A stretch of DNA of 22,820 nt from a virus. This document shows positions 1-8,831 of the stretch, in pieces. A program made the translations under genes and the position numbers. Positions within the stretch are counted from its first letter, which is position 1; each line of letters begins with the position of its first letter. The notes beneath the pieces were generated by a model. It searched no databases and was not told where the DNA came from. It saw only the letters and a list, made by a program, of their open reading frames with translations. The stretch is taken from the IMG/VR virus record IMGVR_UViG_3300032092_000278, positions 1 through 22,820 of that record. One strand, written 5' to 3'.

Positions 1-841
1 GACATGCAGTTCTGAAAGACTTATTAACAGTAACAGTAGTAAATGGAGTTTCAGGAACTAAGAATGCAGGATCTAGTTTCTTTGCTGCTTCCATTTGATT
101 ATTGTATCTCCATGGCAACAAGTCTTTAAAACCTTGCGCAAGTTGCTGAAGGAATGGATATGCCATGGCAAACTTTACTGGTTCACGAGCAGTGTAAGAT
201 GTTGCACGACCATAAGGAATACGTGGATAACGATCGAACCATCCAGCAATACCAGACATAACACCATTGGCATAGGTAGTTGCACAAACATATGCTTTCT
301 CTACTCGTCTGGCTTCAGCAATCATTTCAGATGCATCTAATTTACGAACTTTCTCGACCCATTCATTGAAGACAAAATTGTCTTTCTTAACTGCTTGAAT
401 ACCCCAAACATTATTTCGTGTAGATGGTTTGTCAGTCTTACCTTGATGTTTGGCTTTAATGGCTTCAATTGGATCTCCATCCAAAGATGCTTTTGGGTTT
501 AAGAAGTAGTCGATAATTTCTGATTCATATTCAGTGACCCATTCACGATTACCCAACTTCTCTGCTCTTGGTCCAGCAGCCATACCTCTGTTCTGAGTTT
601 CAGTTGCAGCCTCACGCAAACCAATGTATGCTTGATCTTGTTGTTCCTTCGTAAAATAATTCTTACGGAACTTCAGAACAATCCTTTCTTCAGAGTATGT
701 CAACTCTGGATGTCCAGGAATTTCTGGCATATAAACATCACAGTCCTCTTCAATGAGGAAATCATAATGAGACTCATCAGGGAATTGACCCAACATATGA
801 GTCATATCATGTTTCTGTTTTGCTACGATTACCTTAGTCAT
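1..841 (-). CDS. Partial phage protein, possible TET/JBP-like 2OG dioxygenase
   Basis: This is the first 280 codons of a gene whose 3' end lies beyond the left edge. It starts at an ATG at 841 behind a good ribosome site (TAGGAGAGAAT), 8 bases after the gp41 stop. No clear domain is visible in the first ~260 residues, but the last visible residues read TTVTVNKSFRTAC and the next codon begins with C, as a histidine codon would. From memory, phage proteins of the TET/JBP 2OG-Fe(II) dioxygenase family carry a similar 'TVN-K-FRTA-H-D' segment at the first iron-binding H-x-D. If that holds, the catalytic half is outside the window and the enzyme could oxidise a base in DNA. The family call is inference; being a real gene is near certain from codon continuity, start signal and synteny. 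Confidence 0.8.
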   Translation of the reverse strand, partial: MTKVIVAKQKHDMTHMLGQFPDESHYDFLIEEDCDVYMPEIPGHPELTYSEERIVLKFRKNYFTKEQQDQAYIGLREAATETQNRGMAAGPRAEKLGNREWVTEYESEIIDYFLNPKASLDGDPIEAIKAKHQGKTDKPSTRNNVWGIQAVKKDNFVFNEWVEKVRKLDASEMIAEARRVEKAYVCATTYANGVMSGIAGWFDRYPRIPYGRATSYTAREPVKFAMAYPFLQQLAQGFKDLLPWRYNNQMEAAKKLDPAFLVPETPFTTVTVNKSFRTAC

Positions 842-849
842 ATTCTCTC

Positions 850-2241
850 CTAAAACTTAAATCCTTCGAACGACTCTGCTTTTTGTCTGCGACCAAAATT
901 ACTCTTGTCAAACATTGGTTCATCGTCATCACTCTTTCCTGAATCACTCAGCGTTTGTGCCGATGCTTCTACATCATACAGTTTCATCTTCGCTCGATCA
1001 ACTCCAATAACAAATCTCTTATAGAATCCTGGATCGTTATAGCGATTCTTCAACTGTTTAACAATAATCTGATTCAATCCTTCCAACTCTTCATTGCTGA
1101 CCAAAGCAAACATAAAGTCAGCTGTCGCTGGCAAACCAAAAGATTCAGAGGTATCTTCAAGTCCTGGATCCGAGTTTGTGAATCCAGAACGAGTCGTTTG
1201 AGTGGCTGATACAATCGGAACATTATATTCAACTGCCAAACCTCTTAACTCTTCTGCAATGCTCTTAATATATGTATAAGAGTTAATACTTCCACCTTGC
1301 TTCATTCGTTGACTCGCACAGATGTTTAGATAGTCAATGAAGATGATATCAGGTTTGAATTCTCTTTTCAACTTTAGTTCTTCCAGCAATGCACGGAAGT
1401 GACCAGAGTGAGCACCAGCAGTTGGATACTCTTTGACGATTAGTTTGCCAGTAGTCTTACTTGTAATCTTGGCAATACGACTTTCGTAGATATCCCTGTC
1501 AATAACTTTCAATTCATCCATGGTTAGGTTCAGAAGATTCGCATCAATCCTTTCAGCGATTCGCTCTTCTGCCATTTCCATAGTTATGTATAATACATTT
1601 TTACCTTGGACTAAACAACCAGCACCCACGTGACACATAAACAAAGACTTACCAACACCAGTGCCAGCAAGACAGATATTAAGTGTTTTCTTTGAAAGTC
1701 CACCCTTAGTGATTTTATTGAACATGTCAAGGTCGAATGGAATCTTCTCTTCCACCCTGTGATAAAAATCATACCTTTCATTGTGGTCATCAAGATAGTC
1801 GTGACCAATATGATTATCAAATGAAACGGCAAGAGCATCAGAAAGAATAGATGGGATAGCGTCTTGCGTGTGTTGCTTGTCGTTGCCGTCAATGATTCGG
1901 ATTGCCGAAAGAACCCCATTATAAATTGCCCTATCTTTACAAAACTTTTCAGTATGTTCTAACATCCAGTCTTCATTGACTGGCTCTTGACTCAATGTAC
2001 CGATAAAATCGCCAAGTTCAGCCAACTCTTTATCGTTGAGATCTTTCCTATTGCTAACTTCAATCTGTAGGATTTCTTTAGATGCTGGTTTGTTATACTT
2101 CGTGAAGAAAGAAACAATCTCGTCTGCGAGGATTACTTCTTTACGATCTGCAAAATATTCTTTCTTGATAAATGGTATTACTTTACGACAATAGTTCTCA
2201 TCAAATATCAGATTGCTCAGAATCTTTTGTTCTATTCGCAT
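850..2241 (-). CDS. 41: Replicative DNA helicase (T4 gp41, DnaB family)
   Basis: Hexameric helicase that unwinds the fork and works with primase in T4-type replication. The 463-aa product matches T4 gp41 in length and layout: N-terminal segment ILSNLIFDENY, the linker FDNHIGHDYLDD near 141-152, Walker A AGTGVGKS at ~192-199, Walker B FIDYLNIC around Asp303, then ESFGLPATADFM and LKNRYNDPG as in DnaB-type RecA cores. The start chosen is the ATG at 2241; a TTG three bases further upstream is in frame but less likely. The start region lies inside the end of the 108-aa gene before it (41-base overlap), suggesting translational coupling. It is downstream of uvsX in the same transcription unit. Confidence 0.97.
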   Translation of the reverse strand: MRIEQKILSNLIFDENYCRKVIPFIKKEYFADRKEVILADEIVSFFTKYNKPASKEILQIEVSNRKDLNDKELAELGDFIGTLSQEPVNEDWMLEHTEKFCKDRAIYNGVLSAIRIIDGNDKQHTQDAIPSILSDALAVSFDNHIGHDYLDDHNERYDFYHRVEEKIPFDLDMFNKITKGGLSKKTLNICLAGTGVGKSLFMCHVGAGCLVQGKNVLYITMEMAEERIAERIDANLLNLTMDELKVIDRDIYESRIAKITSKTTGKLIVKEYPTAGAHSGHFRALLEELKLKREFKPDIIFIDYLNICASQRMKQGGSINSYTYIKSIAEELRGLAVEYNVPIVSATQTTRSGFTNSDPGLEDTSESFGLPATADFMFALVSNEELEGLNQIIVKQLKNRYNDPGFYKRFVIGVDRAKMKLYDVEASAQTLSDSGKSDDDEPMFDKSNFGRRQKAESFEGFKF

Positions 2242-2527
2242 CAATGTCTGTTCCGCCTGTATATGTTAAATTGTTATCTCTGACACCTTCATGGAGCAAT
2301 TCAGTTAATATGTCACCGATGTATTTCTCGAATGGTGCTTTATCTGATAGTGCTTTATCTGCCCAATCAAGAACTTCATATTCAAAATGTATAGTGGCAA
2401 TTTCTTCGTCTTCACCAAGTGTAACCTTACCGTAAGTATACATTATACCTGAAAATGGTTCTTCTGTCAACTTAATTGCTTGAAGGTCATTGTGTTTGTT
2501 TTCCATTACAACATAAGGTTTATTCAT
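2201..2527 (-). CDS. Unknown protein between uvsX and gp41
   Basis: An acidic 108-aa protein that I do not recognise. It has no membrane segment, signal peptide or cysteine motif. The best start is the ATG at 2527, whose ATGAATAA overlaps the UvsX stop; an in-frame TTG at 2533 is less likely. It overlaps uvsX by 8 bases and gp41 by about 41 bases, so the three genes are probably translated in a coupled way. Position between recombinase and helicase suggests a replication or recombination accessory role, but nothing in the sequence proves this. Confidence 0.85.
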   Translation of the reverse strand: MNKPYVVMENKHNDLQAIKLTEEPFSGIMYTYGKVTLGEDEEIATIHFEYEVLDWADKALSDKAPFEKYIGDILTELLHEGVRDNNLTYTGGTDIDANRTKDSEQSDI

Positions 2528-3593
2528 CTTCAAACTCTAATTCTTCCAATGCTTTATCAAGATCGTCTGCTTGAATCATCTCTCCTTGACCCATTGAATA
2601 TTTGTTCTTGACATAATCATAGAATGTTTTATCTGTAAGAAGTGGTAACCAAAACTCTTTAGTATCAGTATCTTTCAAACGATATTTCTTTTCTTCTACT
2701 TCTCCAGTAGCAGGATCACATTTTGCATACCAACCATTGGATGGTTTGACCACATGTTTGGACTCAAGAGCAATATCAAGCAAACCACTCCACTTACTAA
2801 GACCACCATCAAAAGATACGCTAACAGGTATCTTAGATTTTTCTTTAACATAACGACTCTTCTCAACATTAATAATAAAATTGTAACCAGTCAATTCTGT
2901 TCCATCTTTCTCTTGCTGACGACCAAGAATGAAAATGTTATCAGCTGAGTAATAAGAACCAGTTCCACCACCAACGATATCCTTTGGATATAATCCGATC
3001 TCTTTATATGTATGATTCACTACAACGAGTGGAATATCTTTCATTGATAGATGAGGTGTGACCATACGGAACAAACTCTTCATTTGTTTTGCACGACTCA
3101 TATCAGCAACTGCTTTCTGGTCTAATGCATCTTCAACTTCTTTCTTAGAAGCAAGATTACCAATAGAGTCAATAACGATAATCAAATGGTCACCACGCTC
3201 TACATTAGACAACTGTTGCATAATATCAAACTTTAATTGTTCAACATCTGTCACAGGAGTATGAAGCACACGCTTAGTATCAATACCAAATGTATCGAAG
3301 TAAGACTGTGGAGTACCAAACTCTGAATCATAGAACAACAATGCTGCATCTTCATACTTGTCCAAATACGACTTAGCCATTAACAAAGAGAATGCAGTTT
3401 TAAAGTGTTTGGATGGACCAGCCCACATTGTCAATCCTGGAACTAATCCACCATCAAGACGACCAGACAAAGCCACATTGATGATTGGGATTGAAGTAGG
3501 AATCATATCCTTCTTAGCGAAGAACTTAGACTGCGCAAGAATTGCGGAGTCTTTGATTGTGCTGTTCTTTTTGATTTTATCTAGTATACTCAT
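2520..3593 (-). CDS. uvsX: RecA-like recombinase UvsX
   Basis: Strand-exchange ATPase for recombination-dependent replication and repair in T4-like phages. The 357-aa product has the UvsX form of Walker A (GPSKHFKT, ~59-66), Walker B LIIVIDSIG with Asp142, the VVVNHTYKEIG segment and GGGTGSYYSADNIF motif typical of UvsX, and an acidic tail (ALEELEFEDE) like that of many recombinases. The ATG at 3593 is preceded by AAAGGTTAAT. The gene follows thioredoxin with a one-base gap and precedes the 108-aa unknown and gp41. Confidence 0.97.
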   Translation of the reverse strand: MSILDKIKKNSTIKDSAILAQSKFFAKKDMIPTSIPIINVALSGRLDGGLVPGLTMWAGPSKHFKTAFSLLMAKSYLDKYEDAALLFYDSEFGTPQSYFDTFGIDTKRVLHTPVTDVEQLKFDIMQQLSNVERGDHLIIVIDSIGNLASKKEVEDALDQKAVADMSRAKQMKSLFRMVTPHLSMKDIPLVVVNHTYKEIGLYPKDIVGGGTGSYYSADNIFILGRQQEKDGTELTGYNFIINVEKSRYVKEKSKIPVSVSFDGGLSKWSGLLDIALESKHVVKPSNGWYAKCDPATGEVEEKKYRLKDTDTKEFWLPLLTDKTFYDYVKNKYSMGQGEMIQADDLDKALEELEFEDE

Positions 3594-3594
3594 A

Positions 3595-3846
3595 TTAACC
3601 TTTCAGGAATTCTAATAATTTTTCTTCAGTTAGTAAACCAACACTTCGTTTTATTTCTTGATTTTTATCATCAACTAATATAAGAGTTGGAACAGATCGA
3701 ACTTTATAGTCTTGTGTCATAAACATTTCATTATCAATATCATATTCTTCAATTGGAATATCAATCTTGTCTTTTGCATTATTGATAATCATTGTAAGTC
3801 CTTTGCATGGACCACACCACTCGGCATAAAATTTTAACAGTTTCAT
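3595..3846 (-). CDS. Thioredoxin-like protein
   Basis: An 83-aa thioredoxin/glutaredoxin-fold protein. It has the redox motif WCGPC (Cys11 and Cys14) right after the first strand (KLLKFYAEW) and the cis-proline segment VRSVPTLIL. It is shorter than E. coli thioredoxin (about 108 aa), as phage thioredoxins often are. It could reduce a phage ribonucleotide reductase or other enzymes; no such partner is in the window. The ATG at 3846 follows AGGAGATATAA. A promoter lies directly upstream, so this is the first gene of the unit continuing into uvsX and gp41. Confidence 0.93.
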   Translation of the reverse strand: MKLLKFYAEWCGPCKGLTMIINNAKDKIDIPIEEYDIDNEMFMTQDYKVRSVPTLILVDDKNQEIKRSVGLLTEEKLLEFLKG

Positions 3847-3857
3847 TTATATCTCCT

Positions 3858-3886
3858 ATTATACATTAACTTTTATTGCAAGGCAA
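3858..3886 (-). promoter_or_regulatory. Sigma70-type promoter before thioredoxin-uvsX
   Basis: On the minus strand TTGCCT (3886-3881), a 17-base spacer and TATAAT (3863-3858) fill the 40-base gap between two genes. The start of transcription would fall only a few bases before the thioredoxin ATG, inside or after its AGGAG, so the leader would be very short. The form matches five other promoters in the window. Confidence 0.75.
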
Positions 3887-4438
3887 CTATGGATTGTTCT
3901 TGGAATGTGGAACATCAAACACAAATGTAATTCTAATTACATCACCAACATTTTGTGCACCATGGGACAGTTTATTGTTAAACCAGATTAAATCTCCAGC
4001 CTCAATTCTCACTGTTTCTCCACCCACAGTATAATCATATGCACCTTGTATTGCAAGATGATATCTGTCTCTGGTTTGATAGTATGTTCCAATATCAACA
4101 TGTTGCCCAACCATTCCACCAATTGGTAATGAAAGGAATCCACATCTATCAAATTTCTTAAAGTTGCGTTTTAAGAATCCAACAATCTCTGTATGTCTAT
4201 GGTATGCTGGTGTTTCAACAGAGTATTCACTATCACCCACGAATTGATTTATGTCAGCAATAGTTCCAATCTTTAACTGAAGTGCACCAACATTCATTGC
4301 AGAGAATCCATATTCATCAACTAGATCATGAACACCCTCTATTTTCTTTTGTCCACCCCAGTCCTCTGGATACTGATGCAACTGTTTCAATATTTTAGAA
4401 ACATTGATACCTCTTTTAATAACTCTAATATTAGCCAA
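3887..4438 (-). CDS. Aspartyl/asparaginyl beta-hydroxylase-like oxygenase
   Basis: A 183-aa protein resembling the aspartyl/asparaginyl beta-hydroxylase branch of 2OG-Fe(II) oxygenases. Visible motifs are GQHVDIGTYYQTRDRYHLAI with H113 and D115 as likely iron ligands, GDLIWFNNKLSHGAQN with H159 as the third, and R169 (VIRITFVFDVP) as the likely 2-oxoglutarate anchor. Substrate unknown. The start is probably the TTG at 4438: it has a very good Shine-Dalgarno (GGAGG, six bases away) and the next in-frame ATG is ~47 codons in. The start overlaps the last two codons and stop of gp43, so the two are probably coupled. It ends the long ligase-gp43 transcription unit. Confidence 0.88.
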   Translation of the reverse strand: MANIRVIKRGINVSKILKQLHQYPEDWGGQKKIEGVHDLVDEYGFSAMNVGALQLKIGTIADINQFVGDSEYSVETPAYHRHTEIVGFLKRNFKKFDRCGFLSLPIGGMVGQHVDIGTYYQTRDRYHLAIQGAYDYTVGGETVRIEAGDLIWFNNKLSHGAQNVGDVIRITFVFDVPHSKNNP

Positions 4439-6926
4439 AGAAATCCTCCAATGAACTTTCTTCTTGTGTCTTCCAACCTAGTGGTTCAATGACAATCTGT
4501 AATGCATCAAGGAATACCTTCTCAAACATCTTGTCATAATCTATGTATGTTTCTAATTTAAACTCTTTTGGCAGAACCTGAGGGAATGCAATCACATCTT
4601 CTTGGAAAGGATTCGGTGTACGAACATACACAAACTTAATCTTATCTCCATCACGGATTGGTTGATACTTCTTCTCAATACCCATACGCTTGCAGTGATG
4701 ATTGAATAGCAAAGCACCACGAACATGGATTGGTGTTCCCTTCGTATAAATCGGACTGCCTGCATACTGCTTCAATCCATTCACACCTCTTGGGAAAGCA
4801 ATCTCTTGAATCGGTAATTTATCAAACTCTTTTCTAAAGTCCATAACATATGTATGTAGATCTTTTTGATCCCCTGCGAGGATAACTTGAAGCGAATCAC
4901 GCAACTTGTCACGAATAACCGCAGGTGTAGATGACTTGACCATCTCCAGACCCATAACTTTGATCTTAGGTTTCGCAAACTGAACTCCTTCCGAGTTGTG
5001 AACATTAATGACATATCGTTTCTTTGCAGTCCAGATGGCTTTGTCAGCAAGAACCTCTCGTTTCATAACCATCTTCTGTGAATACGCATTCATGTAATCT
5101 GATAGTTCGGTGTATCCTTGATCAATGAATGGCTGGAAAACATCTTCACAGATTTTATCCATGTACTTAATCTTGCCATTGGTATCTTTACCTTCGCAAA
5201 CTTTCTCAATGAGTTCTTCCAATGTCAGATAGATTGAGTCAGTGTCAATCGCAATAACAAAGTCTTTACCCTCTGTCTTGAGAGTCTTGTTGAGGAATGC
5301 ATTCAACTTGTTCGCCATCCAACGAATGGATAACTGACCAGAAGTAGTAATACCTTCTGCCATTCTAATATCAAAGTAGCGGAAGTACTGATTACCCATC
5401 GCACCATAAGCAGAGTTCAAAGCAATCTTCATCGCCATCTGCAGGTTATTCAATCGACTGATATCTTTTAGCAAATGCGACTTGGACTTATCGTTTTGAT
5501 ATTCCTGTTCAATCTTCAACATCTGTTTCTTAAACTTGGAACGATTCGCATACATCTCTTCCATCAACTCAGGCATGAAACCCTTAATGTCTTTGCGATA
5601 TGTCCAACCATTCGCAGTCATGGCAAGGTCTCTTCGTTTCAGATAATCTGTGTCAATCTCTTTATTGAGTAACTTGTCAACAGTAACTGACAACTTCTCG
5701 GATGTCAGAGTTTCTGGACTGATGTTATACTGCATAATCAAATGAGGATACAATGAGTTCAAGTCAAAGGAAACAACCCACTTGTGCATACCAATCATCG
5801 GATCTTTGACATAAGCACCTTCGAACTGCGCATCTTTACCAGAGTATGCCTTCGCTGGAATGACAATACCTTTCTTACGGAGGTGATTGTAAATGATAGT
5901 GTCCCACATACGAACTTGAGAGTAAACATCTTCAGGATTAATCTTGGCATTGTATGCCATGGTCAGATGCAACTCAAGCAGACGCATCTTGTCTTCTAGT
6001 TTGTCAACCAACTCTACGTCATGAATGTTATATTCAACAAAGTCTTTCCAATAGTTTGTATAGAAATCTTTAAAGTCATTTCCTGGATTCTCTTTCTTTG
6101 CATCACCGAGTTCTTCACCAGCAATATAATCCAAACGATATGACTCTTGTTTAGTATATGTATATTTCTTATAAAGTTCGAGATAGTCCAGCTGAGAGAT
6201 ACCTAGAATGTCATAGTGAATCTCTTCGTTACCTTTGATGAATGTTTTGCGTTGGTTAACATAACCCCATGGACTAATCTTGTTGGCAAAGGTGTCACCT
6301 AACTCTCGCTGAATGCGATGAATCAAGTAGACATTATCAAAGAAGTCTGTGTTCCAACCAGTGATGACATCTGGATAGTTACCTTGCCACCAAATCATAA
6401 ACTCTTTAAGAAGTTGTTGTTCGTCACGACAATTGACCATCGTAACATCTGGACGAGTAGATTTATACTCACCATACTTTGTTTGAGCAAAGGTAATAAC
6501 TTTTTTGGATTGAAGATCCTTGATAGTGATTAGCAGAATTTCTTCGTTGGCAGACTTGATATCTGGGAATCCATTCTCAGTTTCAGTCTCAATGTCGATT
6601 GTGAATACTTTAATCTGTTCCATATCCCAGTTAACATCGTCTTCGTAGGTGTCACTGATATATTGATATGCGTAATTGGTGTTACCGTAAACTGGGAATC
6701 CTTCAACACCATCATAGCGTTTGAGAAAGTCTCGAGTCTCACGGATACCTCCAGGTTTTATTTCATCAACAAATGTATCTTCCAAAGTCTTCCATTTTGA
6801 TTCAACCTTAGAAGTGACAAAAAGCGTAGGATAGAAATCTATCTTACGCTGATATTGTCTGCCATTCTGATAACCTCTAACGAGGATCTTGTCGCCCACT
6901 GGGTGGACGCTGGTGTAAAATTCCAT
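4431..6926 (-). CDS. 43: DNA polymerase (T4 gp43, family B)
   Basis: Replicative polymerase with 3'-5' proofreading. The 831-aa product (T4: about 898) has the exonuclease motifs FTIDIETE (D111, E113), ITGWNTDFFDNVY (188-200) and YNIHDVELV (D303). Polymerase motifs follow: SFDLNSLYPHLI (D388), KIALNSAYGAMGN (500-512) and AIDTDSIYL (D561, D563). The C-terminus SSLEDFFG resembles the clamp-binding tail of T4 gp43 that contacts gp45. The ATG at 6926 shares one base with the dexA stop (TAATG). All catalytic residues appear intact and no intron or split is visible. Confidence 0.99.
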   Translation of the reverse strand: MEFYTSVHPVGDKILVRGYQNGRQYQRKIDFYPTLFVTSKVESKWKTLEDTFVDEIKPGGIRETRDFLKRYDGVEGFPVYGNTNYAYQYISDTYEDDVNWDMEQIKVFTIDIETETENGFPDIKSANEEILLITIKDLQSKKVITFAQTKYGEYKSTRPDVTMVNCRDEQQLLKEFMIWWQGNYPDVITGWNTDFFDNVYLIHRIQRELGDTFANKISPWGYVNQRKTFIKGNEEIHYDILGISQLDYLELYKKYTYTKQESYRLDYIAGEELGDAKKENPGNDFKDFYTNYWKDFVEYNIHDVELVDKLEDKMRLLELHLTMAYNAKINPEDVYSQVRMWDTIIYNHLRKKGIVIPAKAYSGKDAQFEGAYVKDPMIGMHKWVVSFDLNSLYPHLIMQYNISPETLTSEKLSVTVDKLLNKEIDTDYLKRRDLAMTANGWTYRKDIKGFMPELMEEMYANRSKFKKQMLKIEQEYQNDKSKSHLLKDISRLNNLQMAMKIALNSAYGAMGNQYFRYFDIRMAEGITTSGQLSIRWMANKLNAFLNKTLKTEGKDFVIAIDTDSIYLTLEELIEKVCEGKDTNGKIKYMDKICEDVFQPFIDQGYTELSDYMNAYSQKMVMKREVLADKAIWTAKKRYVINVHNSEGVQFAKPKIKVMGLEMVKSSTPAVIRDKLRDSLQVILAGDQKDLHTYVMDFRKEFDKLPIQEIAFPRGVNGLKQYAGSPIYTKGTPIHVRGALLFNHHCKRMGIEKKYQPIRDGDKIKFVYVRTPNPFQEDVIAFPQVLPKEFKLETYIDYDKMFEKVFLDALQIVIEPLGWKTQEESSLEDFFG

Positions 6927-7495
6927 TAAACTTGTTTTCCATACATAAGTTGCATTGCGTCAAGTGCGCAGTCGTGAACAGGATGATGCTTGATAACTTC
7001 GTGTCGTTTGAAAAGAGGATGATCCACTTCTACATAGCCATTCGTGGTTCCAAACATAATGTCAACTGCAGTTCTGACATCTCTCCACATATTATACCCT
7101 GTAATTTCTTGCAAGCCAAATTTAATAGCAAGGGAATCAATTGCCATCTGGTCTAATGAACCTCGTGCCCACATTGTTTGTTTATCGGCATTTGAGAATT
7201 GTTTCATGTAATCATAGAACTTTTGCATCCCATTTTCCACAGTCATGTCTTCATGGGATGGATCAAGAGAAGTCTTGCGAACATATTCGTGTTGACCTTT
7301 CCACCACTCAAGCGTGGACTTTGATGCAGTACGACCAACACCCATCTGTTCCTTGACATCGAACTTTACAAAACATGCATTGTCCAATAAGTCTTGATAG
7401 GTTGGTCGTTTCTCTGGATCAAAGTGAACCATAGCTGCAGAGAGAACCACACAATTGGATTCTACTCCCAGCGTTTCCACATCGAACATGAACAT
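6926..7495 (-). CDS. dexA: Exonuclease DexA-like (DnaQ superfamily)
   Basis: A 189-aa 3'-5' exonuclease like T4 DexA (227 aa). It starts MFMFDVETLG (D5, E7 as metal ligands), followed by KSTLEWWKGQ, which matches the KSTIEWWKNQ block of T4 DexA, then WARGSLDQMAID, RDVRTA and the C-terminal HDCALDAMQLMYG with the H-x(4)-D pattern of the DEDDh class. It is somewhat shorter than T4 DexA. Start and stop are coupled to both neighbours through TAATG overlaps. Placed directly before the polymerase, it probably acts in DNA degradation or nucleotide recycling. Confidence 0.92.
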   Translation of the reverse strand: MFMFDVETLGVESNCVVLSAAMVHFDPEKRPTYQDLLDNACFVKFDVKEQMGVGRTASKSTLEWWKGQHEYVRKTSLDPSHEDMTVENGMQKFYDYMKQFSNADKQTMWARGSLDQMAIDSLAIKFGLQEITGYNMWRDVRTAVDIMFGTTNGYVEVDHPLFKRHEVIKHHPVHDCALDAMQLMYGKQV

Positions 7496-7935
7496 TAGAA
7501 TCCTCTGCCTTCACCATCTTTAGTAAAGAATGATTTAATCTTTTGCTCTTTAGTCCAACCATTAGTATAATCATTATCTTCATCACAAAGAGCGATGGCT
7601 TCTTCTTCAGTAAGAACACGATGCGATGTGATCACTTCTGGTAATGCAAATTGAGAAAACTCTTTTGCATCTTCACAGGTAACATCATCCATGGCATACT
7701 CAGGATTAGTGGCAGGTGCTTCAACCATGTAACGCAGACGATATGACTGAATTGCTTCCACCAATACCCACACCGAACCTTCTTTGAGTTTAGTTGGTGA
7801 TTCCAACTCTTCAATACGAGCAGTCAATACGCTAACAGCAGTATTGAAATGACCAGTACCCTCACTGTACGGATCGTAACGATCAAGTAGAACCTGTCGT
7901 TCTTGTTTCAACATATCAATATATTCTTTACTCAT
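7495..7935 (-). CDS. Unknown phage protein, 146 aa
   Basis: A soluble 146-aa protein with a charged N-terminal helix (residues ~1-46, MLKQERQVLLDRY to ARIEELES), a middle part KEGSVWVLVEAIQSYRLRYMVEAP that looks like beta strands, and an acidic stretch around DEDNDY. No family recognised. The ATG at 7935 has AAGGAG upstream and overlaps the preceding stop by 8 bases; the end overlaps dexA by one base. The coupling places it in the ligase-polymerase unit. Confidence 0.85.
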   Translation of the reverse strand: MSKEYIDMLKQERQVLLDRYDPYSEGTGHFNTAVSVLTARIEELESPTKLKEGSVWVLVEAIQSYRLRYMVEAPATNPEYAMDDVTCEDAKEFSQFALPEVITSHRVLTEEEAIALCDEDNDYTNGWTKEQKIKSFFTKDGEGRGF

Positions 7936-8296
7936 TAATCATCTCCTTAGTTAAACCCAACGAATTCTTCAATGCTTTCTCAGCAACTCTCAATCCATAT
8001 TCCATCTCATATCTTTGTTGTCTCAACAATGAAATTTCACGAGATTGTTTTGTATTCTGTTCATACAACTCTGTGGTATCTTTCTTGAGTTGTTGAACCC
8101 AAGTAGTTACTTTATGAATAGTAACCCAAGTACCATCAGCAAGTTTGGTGTGACCATCACGAATGCGAAATTCATCAGTCCATCGATCACCTTCTTTATA
8201 AGATGGCATTGGTTCAAACAAAAACAATTCTTGTTGTTCTAATTTCTGTAGGAGAATATCAAAGTTCTTTTCAACCATATCTTTACCGTAAAACAT
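7928..8296 (-). CDS. Unknown phage protein with C-terminal coiled coil, 122 aa
   Basis: A 122-aa protein with predicted helix at the N-terminus (VEKNFDILLQKLEQQ), a short mixed region (YKEGDRWTDEFRIRDGH) and a long helical, probably coiled-coil half from ~68 on (WVQQLKKDTTELYEQN... RVAEKALKN). It resembles neighbouring unknown phage proteins only in general style. Start and stop overlap both neighbours (TAATG upstream, 8 bases downstream). Function unknown. Confidence 0.83.
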   Translation of the reverse strand: MFYGKDMVEKNFDILLQKLEQQELFLFEPMPSYKEGDRWTDEFRIRDGHTKLADGTWVTIHKVTTWVQQLKKDTTELYEQNTKQSREISLLRQQRYEMEYGLRVAEKALKNSLGLTKEMINE

Positions 8297-8829
8297 TATT
8301 CATTCTCCTCATACTCATATTCTTCAGTACGACCAGCCATTGCTGCATGAATATCGCACATAGTACGATGCCAACCATCGGTGTATGTTTTTCCTGGAGC
8401 ACCACATTCTTCGCATGTACGATAACTCATACTCTCAGCAAACGAGATAAAGTTGTAATGTTTATCAGTTGCAGCCTGAACATAGAATCGAAGTCCACCG
8501 AACTTCTCTTTTACTTGAACAGCAACTGGAACCTTACTTGCTTCTTCTTCCATAATTTGTTTACGGAGATCGATCTCACCCTGTGTGATAGTATCACCAG
8601 ATGCATTACCATACATCTTCTCGCCAACTCTATCTTTGATAAAGTCATAGCGACTCTTGGCTGACAACCATTCGCTGCATAGTTTACCGCAAAGAATATC
8701 GATGATGTTATACCAACCATCACCACACTCAAGTCCCCAACACATGGCTGTGGTGCGCATATCTGCATTACGATCTTTGAAGATCAGCGGATACTTTGCA
8801 CACAGTGCTTCGTCTAATTCTCGCTTCAT
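8296..8829 (-). CDS. Unknown phage protein with putative zinc-binding C-terminus, 177 aa
   Basis: A 177-aa protein of a type I have seen in many phages without known function. It has MCWGLECGDGWYNIIDILC near the N-terminus, the block VAVQVKEKFGGLRFYVQAA in the middle and a C-terminal CEECGAPG ... MCDIH arrangement (C-x2-C then C-x2-H) that could bind zinc. The ATG at 8829 is preferred: GGAG lies six bases before it. An in-frame TTG at 8841 would place the Shine-Dalgarno inside the gene. It starts two bases after the preceding stop. Confidence 0.87.
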   Translation of the reverse strand: MKRELDEALCAKYPLIFKDRNADMRTTAMCWGLECGDGWYNIIDILCGKLCSEWLSAKSRYDFIKDRVGEKMYGNASGDTITQGEIDLRKQIMEEEASKVPVAVQVKEKFGGLRFYVQAATDKHYNFISFAESMSYRTCEECGAPGKTYTDGWHRTMCDIHAAMAGRTEEYEYEENE

Positions 8830-8831
8830 AA

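Noticed and set aside
95-853. Plus-strand open frames of 73-81 codons at the left edge
   Set aside because: They lie opposite the minus-strand partial gene and gp41 end, lack ribosome sites and have no protein-like composition.
8203-8664. Plus-strand open frame of 153 codons
   Set aside because: It is the shadow of two well-supported minus-strand genes that are coupled to their neighbours; its Cys/Ser/Thr-rich product looks like antisense translation.
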